Source: Fibrivirga algicola
Lineage (GTDB): Bacteria > Bacteroidota > Bacteroidia > Cytophagales > Spirosomataceae
DNA length: 64,000 bases
Assembly (NCBI RefSeq): GCF_011742925.1
Contig: NZ_WAEL01000010.1
Location: 124,001 to 188,000 of the forward strand
Direction of reading: 5' to 3'
Shown: one piece after another, positions 53,800 to 61,907 of the stretch
Layout: the number at the start of each line of letters is the position of its first letter
Position numbering within the stretch: the first letter of the stretch is position 1
Notes under the pieces: model-generated
The model's database searches: none
What the model was told of the DNA's origin: nothing
The model's input: only the letters and a program-made list of their open reading frames with translations
Translations under genes and position numbers: made by a program

Positions 53800-53897
53800 A
53801 TACAGACCAGTTGAGTAGAAAGGTCAAGTATACTAATCACAGCGCAATTATGAGTTGAGTGCGTGTGAAATTGAGTGATTCAGAGAATGCCAGCGCG

Positions 53898-54818
53898 TTA
53901 TTTCTGCCGGTTCACCAGGTAGATACCCAACAGGCTGATCGTGAGGCCGAGGTATTGCTGGGGGTAGATCGTTTCGCCATCGAACAGTCCCCAGACCACG
54001 GCCACTACCGGAATCAGGTACGTGACCGATGCGGCAAATACGCCCGACGCCAGTTGCACAACCCGAATAAACAGGACTGAGGTTATGCCTGACGCCAGTA
54101 TGCCCAGAAAGAGCACAGCCCCCAGCGGAACAAGGGCATCGGCAGCAACAGCCCGGCTGATAAAATCAGTCGAGAACAGAAAAATGCCGGCAATAGGGCC
54201 AACAAAGGCGAATGTCCAGGGCGTAGCGACCAGCGCCGGGAGGTGACTCAGGTATTTACCGATCAGGTTGGTATTGATGCCGTACATAAGCGTGGCCAGC
54301 ACTACCAGCAGGGCGTAACCGTTGACCGTGAACGTACCTGTGGCGCTGAAAAAAACCAGGATCAGTGAGCCGACGAAGCCCAGCATGATACCCCACACCT
54401 GATTGGCCCGGAAGCGCTGCCGGAAGAGCAACGTGCCGGTGAGGAGGACAAACAGCGGACTCAGTGAATTTAGCGTGCCTGACAGGGAACTGCTCAAATG
54501 CGCGCCGGCTTCGGCAAACAGGAAGGCCGGCAATAGAAACCCCAGAGACCCCGATGCCAGCAGCGCAGGCCACCGAAGGCGCAGCGTCTGTTGCACGTCG
54601 GACTTTCGGATCTGCACCAGCATGAAGGGCAGGAAAAACAGAAACGCAAAGAAAATTCGGCCCGACGCCACCTGCTGCACCGTGAAAGCGCCCAGCGCTT
54701 TCTTCATCATGATGAACGAACTGCCCCACACCAACGCCATGCATGTCAGTAGTATCCAGGCTAGGAGCGGGCGCTTTTGAACAACGAGAACAGGTTCTGG
54801 CGTAGTGGTTTCAGTCAT
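53898..54818 (-). CDS. EamA/DMT-family transporter
   Basis: Ten-helix inner-membrane permease of the drug/metabolite superfamily, 306 residues from the ATG at 54818. Two EamA repeats are visible: the first (about 16-145) with LVWGSSFIMMKKALGAF, the second (about 160-300) with GINTNLIGKYLSHLPALV and VTYLIPVVAVVWGLFDGE, whose P-V-A-V-x-W-G pattern is the family hallmark near the last helices. The substrate is unknown; such proteins export amino acids or metabolites. The upstream codons of the longest frame contain no membrane signal, so I use the internal start. Confidence 0.9.
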   Translation of the reverse strand: MTETTTPEPVLVVQKRPLLAWILLTCMALVWGSSFIMMKKALGAFTVQQVASGRIFFAFLFFLPFMLVQIRKSDVQQTLRLRWPALLASGSLGFLLPAFLFAEAGAHLSSSLSGTLNSLSPLFVLLTGTLLFRQRFRANQVWGIMLGFVGSLILVFFSATGTFTVNGYALLVVLATLMYGINTNLIGKYLSHLPALVATPWTFAFVGPIAGIFLFSTDFISRAVAADALVPLGAVLFLGILASGITSVLFIRVVQLASGVFAASVTYLIPVVAVVWGLFDGETIYPQQYLGLTISLLGIYLVNRQK

Positions 54819-55003
54819 GTGCGATGATAGGTACGCTGATTTTAAGGGACTAATAGACTGACGTGGATGATGAGAGGCACGCAGGTTATGGGGAGCGAAC
54901 GGATTTACACGAATTTCCAATTCAAGCGGATGTGTAAAGGCAGAGTCAATCCGGTAGAATCGAAAATCCGCGTTAATCTGTTTGTCTCCTTTGAATCTGC
55001 GTT

Positions 55004-55996
55004 CTATACTGCCATGACACCCTCGTAGTGTTCACTCACTTCGTGCAAAATAGTCAGAAGCTCATCATAACTGTCGGCCACGACAAAGCGCATACGGAAC
55101 TGCTTGAAATCACGTAAGCCTTTGAAGTAGTTGGCGTAGTGGCGGCGCATCTCGAAAATGCCCAGACGATCCCCTTTCCAGCGAATCGAGAAGTCGAGGT
55201 GTTTGCGGCAGGCCGTTATGCGGTCGGTCAGGGTTGGCGGGGCGAGGTGCTGACCCGTTTTTACGAAATGCTTGATTTCGTTGAAAATCCAGGGATAGCC
55301 AATGCTGGCGCGGCCAATCATGACACCATCAACGCCGTAGCGATTTTTGTATTCGAGGGCTTTCTCCGGGGAGTCGATATCGCCATTGCCAAAGATCGGA
55401 ATCTTAATGCGGGGATTTTCTTTCACCCGGCCAATCAATGTCCAGTCGGCTTCTCCTTTGTACATCTGTACGCGGGTACGTCCGTGAACGGTAAGGGCCT
55501 GAATGCCAATGTCCTGTAGGCGTTCAGCTACGTCCATGATATTTTTGGTGCTATCATCCCAACCGAGGCGCGTTTTTACCGTTACAGGCAAATGAGTAGC
55601 GTCGACAACAGCTTTGGTCATCAGCACCATTTTGGGAATATCCTGCAAGAGCGCGGCACCAGCACCGCGGCAGGCCACGTTTTTCACCGGGCAGCCGTAG
55701 TTGATATCGATCAGGTCGGGATTGGCGCGGGTAGCAATGCGGGCACATTCGCCCATCGTCTGTACGTCAGAACCAAAGAGCTGAATGCCGATGGGCCGCT
55801 CGTACTCGAAAATGTCGAGTTTCTGCACGCTCTTGGCGGCATCGCGGATGAGCCCTTCCGACGAGATGAATTCAGTATACATCAGATCGGCCCCGTTTTC
55901 TTTACAAACGGCCCGAAACGGCGGATCGCTAACATCCTCCATGGGAGCCAGCAGCAGTGGAAATTCACCTAATTCAATTGACCCAATCTTAACCAT
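55004..55996 (-). CDS. dusB: tRNA-dihydrouridine synthase (DusB-like)
   Basis: FMN enzyme reducing uridine to dihydrouridine in tRNA D-loops. Start set at the ATG at 55996 (330 residues). It has the TIM-barrel opening FPLLLAPMEDVSDPPFRAVC, GIQLFGSD, the catalytic region INYGCPVKNVACRGAGAALL with its Cys, VTVKTRLGWDD, LTVHGRTRVQMYKGEADW and IFGNGDIDSPEKAL, and a C-terminal helical domain (RRHYANYFKGL). DusB is favoured over DusA and DusC by length and the region around GCP. It is last in a minus-strand run after TPM. Confidence 0.93.
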   Translation of the reverse strand: MVKIGSIELGEFPLLLAPMEDVSDPPFRAVCKENGADLMYTEFISSEGLIRDAAKSVQKLDIFEYERPIGIQLFGSDVQTMGECARIATRANPDLIDINYGCPVKNVACRGAGAALLQDIPKMVLMTKAVVDATHLPVTVKTRLGWDDSTKNIMDVAERLQDIGIQALTVHGRTRVQMYKGEADWTLIGRVKENPRIKIPIFGNGDIDSPEKALEYKNRYGVDGVMIGRASIGYPWIFNEIKHFVKTGQHLAPPTLTDRITACRKHLDFSIRWKGDRLGIFEMRRHYANYFKGLRDFKQFRMRFVVADSYDELLTILHEVSEHYEGVMAV

Positions 55997-56056
55997 ATTC
56001 CGTTTTACGCTGTACGTTTTTTGCAACGTTGGGCAACGTGGAATAGTTTGTCGGGC

Positions 56057-56087
56057 CCAGTTCCTTTGGGTGTTGAAGGAGCTGGGT
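56057..56087 (-). terminator. Short hairpin upstream of dusB
   Basis: Arms of the type CCCAGTTCCTT pair over 11 bp with one G-T, around a loop of about 9 nt. It lies between the TPM gene and dusB and may process or end the TPM transcript. No T-run is seen. Confidence 0.4.
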
Positions 56088-56089
56088 CA

Positions 56090-56180
56090 GTTTGACGTTT
56101 GTGGTTTGGTGTTTGCCGTTGCGCTGCTGACCAGCCCCGTGATTGATTAGCGTCGCAACGGCAGACACCAAACCACAAAC
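56090..56180. repeat. Heptad palindrome 9 (TPM to dusB)
   Basis: Paired arms 56097-56123 and 56154-56180 match at 26 of 27 positions. Left heptads from 56090 are GTTTGAC, GTTTGTG, GTTTGGT, GTTTGCC, then GTTGCGCTGC. Confidence 0.88.
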
Positions 56181-56193
56181 TGGTTAAACCAAG

Positions 56194-57015
56194 TTAATAG
56201 TCGCCGCCTGCGCCGCCGCCGCCAAAGTCACCTCCGCCGAAACCGCCGAAGCCACCACCTCCGCCGCCGCCGCCACCGCCGAAGCTGCCCGACGAGCTAC
56301 CCCAGCCTGAAAAGGTCGTGTAGGGCAGGAACATGCCGCCGCCACCCCGGTAACGGGTGCCCCGGCCTCCGCCGCCACCTCTTGAGCGAATGACAAAAAA
56401 GATGATGACCATAATGACGAGCATCCAGATGAATAGTTCGCCCCCGCCAGAGTCATCAGTCGCTGCGGGGTCGGCTTTGTATTCGCCGGTGGCGCGGCGG
56501 AACATTTCATCAACGGCCTCGTCTAAGCCCTGGTAGTACTGTTGCTGCTTGAAATTAGGGGCAATAATCTGGCTGATGATCCGCTTGGCGATGGCGTCGG
56601 GGAGTACGCCTTCCATGCCGCGGCCAGTGGCGATGTAAATCTTGCGGGTACCCGTGGCCCAGAGCAACACAACGCCGTTATTCTTTCCTTTCTGCCCCAC
56701 ACCCCACTTGCGGCCAATGGAAAAGGCATAGTCGGCTGGTTCGTAAATTCCCGTTGATTTCACCACCACAATAGCCAGTTGCGATGAGGTGGAGTCGTTA
56801 TAAGCAACCAGTTTCCGTTCAAGCTGTTGCACTTCACTCGGTGAAAGCATACCCACCAGGTCATTGACCAGACGCGGTGGCGAAGGTCGGGCGGGCAGTG
56901 AATCGTCGGGTACCGTCTGGGCGTGAAGTGTCAGTGACACCAACAGGCCAAGAAGCCACAGGCTACCAGCGAGCCTGGAGATAATGAACCGGGAAATTGA
57001 GCGTAGAACAGTCAC
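56194..57015 (-). CDS. TPM-domain protein with Gly-rich tail
   Basis: A 273-residue exported membrane protein with signal peptide (to about residue 33, LTLHAQ), a TPM domain (about 40-175) with VNDLVGMLSPSEVQQLERKL, LAIVVVKSTGIYEPADYAFSIGRKWGVG and NNGVVLLWATGTRKIYIATGRGMEGVLPD, then one transmembrane helix (about 190-212) and a Gly/Ser/Phe-rich tail. The tail is encoded by GC-rich repeats (56205-56290) prone to slippage. It is the third gene of a LemA-TPM-TPM run, a common set of unknown function with proposed envelope or stress roles. Confidence 0.88.
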   Translation of the reverse strand: MTVLRSISRFIISRLAGSLWLLGLLVSLTLHAQTVPDDSLPARPSPPRLVNDLVGMLSPSEVQQLERKLVAYNDSTSSQLAIVVVKSTGIYEPADYAFSIGRKWGVGQKGKNNGVVLLWATGTRKIYIATGRGMEGVLPDAIAKRIISQIIAPNFKQQQYYQGLDEAVDEMFRRATGEYKADPAATDDSGGGELFIWMLVIMVIIFFVIRSRGGGGGRGTRYRGGGGMFLPYTTFSGWGSSSGSFGGGGGGGGGGFGGFGGGDFGGGGAGGDY

Positions 57016-57052
57016 GGAGTACAGTGGGGTCAGGCAGAGAAAATGGTGTGTC

Positions 57053-57478
57053 TCAACCGAATGAAATATCGTCGGGCAGCTCGTTGACGTCGTCGCTGGC
57101 GCGGGGGAAAAACGTTTTCAGATGCTGGCCTGCGCGTTCGATGCCCTGGCTAAGGCCGGTTGCGTAATCGGTAGCGGCGAAGTGCTGGCGCATAAGGTCT
57201 TTTGTGCTTTGCCAAAAATCGGCGGGCACTTTTGCGTCGATGCCCTGGTCGCCCACGACGGCGAACTTCCGGTCTTCGTGGGCTAGGTAGAACAAAACGC
57301 CGTTTTGCTCCTTTGTCTGGTGCATACCCAAGTGCTTAAACACAGCAACAGCCCGTTGTACAGGGTCGCTGTCCGGGCAGTTGGCTTCAATATGCACCCG
57401 GATTTCGCCCGACGTTTCGCGTTCGGCCTGCCGGATAGCGGCAATGATCTGCTCTTGTTGGTCGGGTGTAAGGGTCAT
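57053..57478 (-). CDS. Small TPM-domain protein
   Basis: A 141-residue soluble TPM domain without signal peptide or membrane helix. Landmarks are AAIRQAERETSGEIRVHIEANCP (about 13-35), KQNGVLFYLAHEDRKFAVVGDQGIDAKVP in essence, and the closing GLSQGIERAGQHLKTFFPR. The opening EQIIAAI helix is typical of the short cytoplasmic form that accompanies LemA. It starts after the 28-bp-arm hairpin that follows lemA and ends 37 bp before the larger TPM gene. Confidence 0.88.
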   Translation of the reverse strand: MTLTPDQQEQIIAAIRQAERETSGEIRVHIEANCPDSDPVQRAVAVFKHLGMHQTKEQNGVLFYLAHEDRKFAVVGDQGIDAKVPADFWQSTKDLMRQHFAATDYATGLSQGIERAGQHLKTFFPRASDDVNELPDDISFG

Positions 57479-57496
57479 GGTATACTGATTGTCAAC

Positions 57497-57570
57497 GACC
57501 AGTGATTGAGTAGCTTTAGGGTTGCCAGGAGACGTACCCAGACAACCCTACAGCTACTCAATCACTGGTC
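57497..57570. repeat. Long hairpin between lemA and the small TPM gene (28-bp arms)
   Basis: A 19-bp outer stem (57497-57515 with 57552-57570), a 2-nt internal loop, then a 7-bp inner stem (57518-57524 with 57543-57549). It lies 8 bp from the lemA stop between co-directional genes; it could uncouple expression of lemA from the TPM genes. Confidence 0.85.
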
Positions 57571-57578
57571 ACCGATGG

Positions 57579-58172
57579 TTATTTCTGCGTACCGAAATCA
57601 ACGGTTGGGGCGTTCTGAGCGGCCGCGCTGGCTTCAAACAACCCTTTGCGGGGGAAGCCGAAGATGCCCGCGAAAATATTGTTCGGGAACGACCGTACTG
57701 ACTTATTGTAGTCAGTTGCCGCCGTATTGAAGTCATTCCGCGCTACGGCAATCCGGTTTTCGGTGCCTTCAAGCTGCGCCTGTAGTTCAGAGAAATTCTG
57801 GGTTGCTTTCAGTTGCGGATAGCTTTCGGCAACAGCCAGCAGCCTTGATAGTGACCCGCTAAGTTGATCCTGAGCCGCCTGGAATTTCTGAATATTCTCG
57901 GGCGTCAGCTGGTCTGCGTTTAGGTTGATACCCGTTGCATTGGCCCGCGCCTGGATAACACTTTGAAGGGTACTCTTCTCGAATTCGGCAACACCCTGTA
58001 CGGTCCGTACCAGGTTCGGAATGAGATCGGCCCGGCGCTGGTATTGTGTTTGTACCTGACTCCAATACTTGTCGACATTGGTGTCTTTATCAACTAAGCC
58101 GTTGTATGAACTACAGCCGTACATACCAAAGATGGCAGCAACGACAACAATAATGATTAATCCTTTTGACAT
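57579..58172 (-). CDS. LemA-family lipoprotein
   Basis: A 197-residue envelope protein. A hydrophobic N-terminus ends in a lipobox (IFGMYGCSSYNGLV, Cys20), though many LemA proteins keep this helix as an anchor. The helical body has the family signatures DKDTNVDKYWSQVQTQYQRRADLIPNLVRTV and QLEGTENRIAVARNDFNTAATDYNKSVRSFPNNIFAG. LemA proteins are widespread and of unknown function, often with TPM-domain partners as here. It begins the run that ends with dusB. Confidence 0.92.
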   Translation of the reverse strand: MSKGLIIIVVVAAIFGMYGCSSYNGLVDKDTNVDKYWSQVQTQYQRRADLIPNLVRTVQGVAEFEKSTLQSVIQARANATGINLNADQLTPENIQKFQAAQDQLSGSLSRLLAVAESYPQLKATQNFSELQAQLEGTENRIAVARNDFNTAATDYNKSVRSFPNNIFAGIFGFPRKGLFEASAAAQNAPTVDFGTQK

Positions 58173-58376
58173 GGTTTTACGTGGTTTGGCCGAATCGGCT
58201 TATGGTTCAGTAAACGGTTCAAAGCTAAGAACAGTTATCAATTTTCACCTATCAATTATCAATGGCCGGTCCGGGGAGTACAGGACTGGACGAATTAAGC
58301 GTTGAGAAATAGGAGGCATAAGTCGATCGGTAAGATGGACACAACAGCTGATCCCGGACACGCTACGCTTGCTTCG

Positions 58377-59474
58377 TCAAAACGCTTCGCCGATGGTTAG
58401 ATAGACGCCGCTTGAGCCGAGGCTGGCGTAGGGAATACCCCGCCCGTAATCGAGCCGTAGGTTGACAAGATCCCGATTGACGCGGAAACGGAGGCCAGCT
58501 CCATAGGCTGTTTTCGGGTCGTTGAGTCGCGTGAAATCGGTCCGGTTGCCTAACGTACCTACCGAACCGAAAGCCACTGCGCCCAGCCTGCCCCATACGC
58601 GCAGCCGAAGTTCAGCCTGGAGCAGCGCCATGTTCTCGTCGCGGAAGCGTCCTTCATAAAAACCGCGTCCGCGTTTGGTGCCGCCGATCAGCGACAGGGC
58701 GTTGAAGGGAGCATCGCCGCCAGTGGTTACACTTAGCACGTAATTGAGCGCCAGTGTAGCCCGGCTGCTCAGGGGGTGATAGCTGGCTACGTCGGCAACG
58801 TACCTGTCGAAACGTACCTGACTGCCTACCGCTCGTCCCTGACTCAGAAAACTGATGTCGGCCACTACACCCCGGCTAGGGTAAAAAACGGTATTTCGCG
58901 AGTCGTAAAACAGACCTGTGCCCACGCCCGACAGTAAACTGCCCTGCCCACCGGGAACGCTGCCCGCTGCAAACGCGCCCTCGGCGGCCGTACTTGTGAT
59001 CGCGTAATGTTCGTACTGATACCGCAGCCCAGCATACAGTCCCCGCCCCGGTTTGATGGGATCGGCCTTGGTAAGGCGCCGAAACACGTTGACGCGGACA
59101 CGGGGAAAATTGACGCCATACAGTTCCGCTGGCACCTCGCGCTGCCCCTGACCAAAGTAGTAGTAATTGTAGCGGTAGTAGCCCAGCTCGCCATTGGCGA
59201 AGTACAAGTTGTTTTTATAGAAAATCTGGAAGGGCAGGTAAAACAGCAGTTGCTTGTTCTGCGTATAGGCGGCCCCGGCAGTTACCTGCGACGGACGTAC
59301 CTGGCGGCTGGTATCGCCCCGGAACCGGAACGTGGCCGTGGCAGCTACCCCGTAGCCCAGCCGTGTTTCGGGGGTATAGTACAACAGGGGTAACGGAAGC
59401 AGGCTAAACCGTTTGGGAGCGGTTGAGTCGGGAAGTGTCAGTAAGGAGATGGATAGCAGGAGTGCATGAAGCAT
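58377..59474 (-). CDS. Omp85-like outer-membrane barrel without POTRA domains
   Basis: A 365-residue outer-membrane protein. After a short signal-like start (MLHALLLSISLLTLPDS) come alternating aromatic beta strands (LYYTPETRLGYGVAATATFRF, LYFANGELGYYRYNYYYFGQ). The C-terminal third resembles the BamA/TamA surface-antigen barrel: FYDSRNTVFYPSRGVVADIS, SLIGGTKRGRGFYEGRFRDENMALLQAELR and a final strand GVYLTIGEAF. The RGFYEGRFRD segment aligns with the loop-6 R-G-F/Y motif. It has no POTRA, so it is probably not an assembly factor. Its start overlaps the divergent gene by 9 bp. Confidence 0.8.
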   Translation of the reverse strand: MLHALLLSISLLTLPDSTAPKRFSLLPLPLLYYTPETRLGYGVAATATFRFRGDTSRQVRPSQVTAGAAYTQNKQLLFYLPFQIFYKNNLYFANGELGYYRYNYYYFGQGQREVPAELYGVNFPRVRVNVFRRLTKADPIKPGRGLYAGLRYQYEHYAITSTAAEGAFAAGSVPGGQGSLLSGVGTGLFYDSRNTVFYPSRGVVADISFLSQGRAVGSQVRFDRYVADVASYHPLSSRATLALNYVLSVTTGGDAPFNALSLIGGTKRGRGFYEGRFRDENMALLQAELRLRVWGRLGAVAFGSVGTLGNRTDFTRLNDPKTAYGAGLRFRVNRDLVNLRLDYGRGIPYASLGSSGVYLTIGEAF

Positions 59475-60509
59475 ACCAGTCTATACGCGGAACGCACAGA
59501 TAAGGTTTTGGTGGCCTACAGCCGGTTGGCTATCTTAGGCGTGGCTATCTGCCTTGTTCCTATGCTTTTGCAAACCTTTACCAACACCCTGCGCCAGTGG
59601 CCATTACTGGTGTTGCTCTTTCTGCTCACGCTACTTGCTGCGCTGCCGTCGGCGCTCGCTTTTTATAGCACCGTCACTACTGAAGCCGACGCCTCGATGG
59701 CGCTGATGCAATTGTTGCCAGATTTCAGTTATACCGTTTTCTCTGATTTCATGCACGAGCATGGGGCCGCCATCTGGCCGCTGCTTCGGGTTGGCTGCTG
59801 GACGGCCCTGTTGTCGGTGTTAGTCAGTGTGTGGGCCAAAGGGGGCATTCTCTACAGCTTTTCCAATGGGTTTCGCGCCGTTACGTTCTGGCAGGCTGCA
59901 ACCTACTATTTTAGTCGAAATCTGCGTTTGCTGGGCGTAACGATGCTGTTTGTCAGTATCTGGCTGGTCGTGCTGACAATAACCGGTATTCTGCTTACCC
60001 TAATGCTGAGCGAAGTGCTCGACGATCCGTTCAGCGAGCGTGGGTACGTTGCCATTGCCCTAGCGGTGGGCCTGATTTTCGCGCTTATGCTGGTTCGGAT
60101 TCTGTGCACCAGTCAGTACGCTAGCGTACTCTTGTACCAACATGATGAAACGCTGGCGTTTCGGGCGTTCACGCAAAGCTGGCGGTTTATCAGGCAGCAT
60201 CGGGTGGCTACATTTGGCCGGTATCTGGTGCTGATTCTGATTGGAACGGGGCTACTCAGCGTTTATCTGTTGCTCGAATCAGGCTTTCAGGCCCGAAACT
60301 GGTGGCTGATTGGTATGCTGTTTTTGCTTCAGCAGTCACTTGTCTTTAGCCGAACAGCGCTAGCGGTCTGGTCTTTACGCATTGCGTTCGTCAATGCGCA
60401 GTCATTGCCGCCAGTCGTACGCCAATCCCCTAAACCACAATATGGCGGTCCAGCCATTTTGCCGCCTGCCGGTGCCGCCGGAGCCGACGATATACTACCT
60501 GTGCATTAA
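59466..60509 (+). CDS. Polytopic membrane protein of unknown family
   Basis: A 347-residue inner-membrane protein with about seven hydrophobic segments: about 18-35, 45-66, 103-125, 150-180, 198-215, 255-270 and 282-300. The C-terminal 35 residues are polar, Pro- and Ala-rich. The sequence AFRAFTQSWRFIRQHRVATFGRYLVLILI recalls DUF4013-type or GlpM-like membrane proteins, but I cannot assign a family. The ATG at 59466 overlaps the start of the divergent Omp85-like gene; a later start near residue 13 is possible. Confidence 0.6.
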   Translation: MKHTSLYAERTDKVLVAYSRLAILGVAICLVPMLLQTFTNTLRQWPLLVLLFLLTLLAALPSALAFYSTVTTEADASMALMQLLPDFSYTVFSDFMHEHGAAIWPLLRVGCWTALLSVLVSVWAKGGILYSFSNGFRAVTFWQAATYYFSRNLRLLGVTMLFVSIWLVVLTITGILLTLMLSEVLDDPFSERGYVAIALAVGLIFALMLVRILCTSQYASVLLYQHDETLAFRAFTQSWRFIRQHRVATFGRYLVLILIGTGLLSVYLLLESGFQARNWWLIGMLFLLQQSLVFSRTALAVWSLRIAFVNAQSLPPVVRQSPKPQYGGPAILPPAGAAGADDILPVH

Positions 60510-60554
60510 TTCTCTTCGTTGAATGCGTATCTATGCGCATTAATTTACGTAACC

Positions 60555-61823
60555 ATGCAAACATCTGTACCCAATACCGGCCCCACCCCGAAAGAAGTGG
60601 GTCTTTTCAGCTTACCCGTTATTGTGGCCGCGTTGGGCTACTTCGTCGATATCTACGATCTGCTGTTATTTGGCATCGTGCGTGTACCCAGCCTACAGGC
60701 GCTTGGCCTGACACCCGAGCAGATTTCTACCGAAGGCACGCGGATTTTCAACTGGCAAATGATCGGGTTGCTGCTGGGCGGTATTCTATGGGGTATACTG
60801 GGCGACAAACGTGGTCGGCTATCGGTGTTGTTTGGCAGCATCATTACGTATTCGATTGCCAACATTGCCTGTGGGTTCATCCCGAAGGTGACCTTCATGG
60901 AGCCAACCAGTTATTATGCGCTCATGCGGTTTGTCGCCGGTGTGGGTCTGGCGGGTGAACTGGGCGCTGGCATTACCCTCGTCAGCGAAGTATTGCCCAC
61001 GCGCCTCCGGGCCATAGGTACGTCGCTCGTGGCTGGCATAGGCCTTTCCGGGGCGGTAGTCGCTTATTTCACCGTTAAGCTGTTCGACTGGCCGCTGGCT
61101 TACTTCATCGGTGGCGGTCTGGGTATCGGACTATTGCTGTTGCGGGTTGGCGTTGTGGAGTCAGGAATGTTCCAAAACGTGTCGGCCAATCACGCGGTGA
61201 GCAAAGGGAATTTCCTGGCCTTCTTCACCAATCGCGAACGGTTCAGCCGGTACCTAAAATGCATCGGTCTGGGTATTCCGACCTGGTTTGTTATTGGTGT
61301 GCTGGCTACGTTTTCCAATGAGTTTGGCGCGGCCTTGGGCATTACGGAAGAAATAAAGCCCGGTTTAGCCATCATGTGGTGTTACGTGGGCCTGTCTACC
61401 GGCGACCTGGCCAGCGGGTTCATCAGTCAGGCGCTGGCCTCGCGCAAAAAGGCCGTCACCCTGCTGATGTTGTTCACGCTGGTATCTACGCTGGTATACC
61501 TGTTTGTTGGCCTCACTACAGCAACGGGCCTGTACATCACCTGCCTGGCGCTGGGCTTTGGTATTGGTTACTGGGCTATGTTCGTTACCATTGGTGCTGA
61601 GCAGTTCGGGACGAACCTGCGGGCTACGGCGGCAACAACGATTCCCAATATGGTGCGCGGGCTAACCTTCCCCATGACAACCCTCTATCAGTTTGCCAAG
61701 CCGCTCCACGGCGTCATCTACGCCGGAGCTATTGTAGGTCTGCTCGCTTTCCTGCTGGGTTTCTACAGCATTCTGACTATTCCGGAGACCCACGGCAAGG
61801 ATATGGATTTCATTGAAGAGTAA
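60555..61823 (+). CDS. MFS transporter (first of tandem pair)
   Basis: A 12-helix secondary transporter, 422 residues from the ATG at 60555. The helix-1 stretch LPVIVAALGYFVDIYDLLLFGIVRVPSL and the loop 2-3 motif GDKRGRLSVLFGSIITY are typical of sugar-porter or metabolite-proton-symporter MFS families, with the helix-4 RFVAGVGLAGELGAGITLVSE. The protein is complete. Substrate unknown; the acidic residues in helix 1 suggest proton coupling. A close paralogue follows 84 bp downstream. Confidence 0.92.
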   Translation: MQTSVPNTGPTPKEVGLFSLPVIVAALGYFVDIYDLLLFGIVRVPSLQALGLTPEQISTEGTRIFNWQMIGLLLGGILWGILGDKRGRLSVLFGSIITYSIANIACGFIPKVTFMEPTSYYALMRFVAGVGLAGELGAGITLVSEVLPTRLRAIGTSLVAGIGLSGAVVAYFTVKLFDWPLAYFIGGGLGIGLLLLRVGVVESGMFQNVSANHAVSKGNFLAFFTNRERFSRYLKCIGLGIPTWFVIGVLATFSNEFGAALGITEEIKPGLAIMWCYVGLSTGDLASGFISQALASRKKAVTLLMLFTLVSTLVYLFVGLTTATGLYITCLALGFGIGYWAMFVTIGAEQFGTNLRATAATTIPNMVRGLTFPMTTLYQFAKPLHGVIYAGAIVGLLAFLLGFYSILTIPETHGKDMDFIEE

Positions 61824-61907
61824 ACCAAGCGTAACGTGCCGGGCTGGGGCGTAAGGGCAAGTGCCTATCTCCGGTTTTATGTCCATTGCTTCCCGCTTCA
61901 TCACCTT

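Noticed and set aside
54256-54744. Second reading frame within the EamA gene
   Set aside because: It is low in hydrophobic pattern, His- and Arg-rich, and is the shadow of a clear 10-helix transporter.
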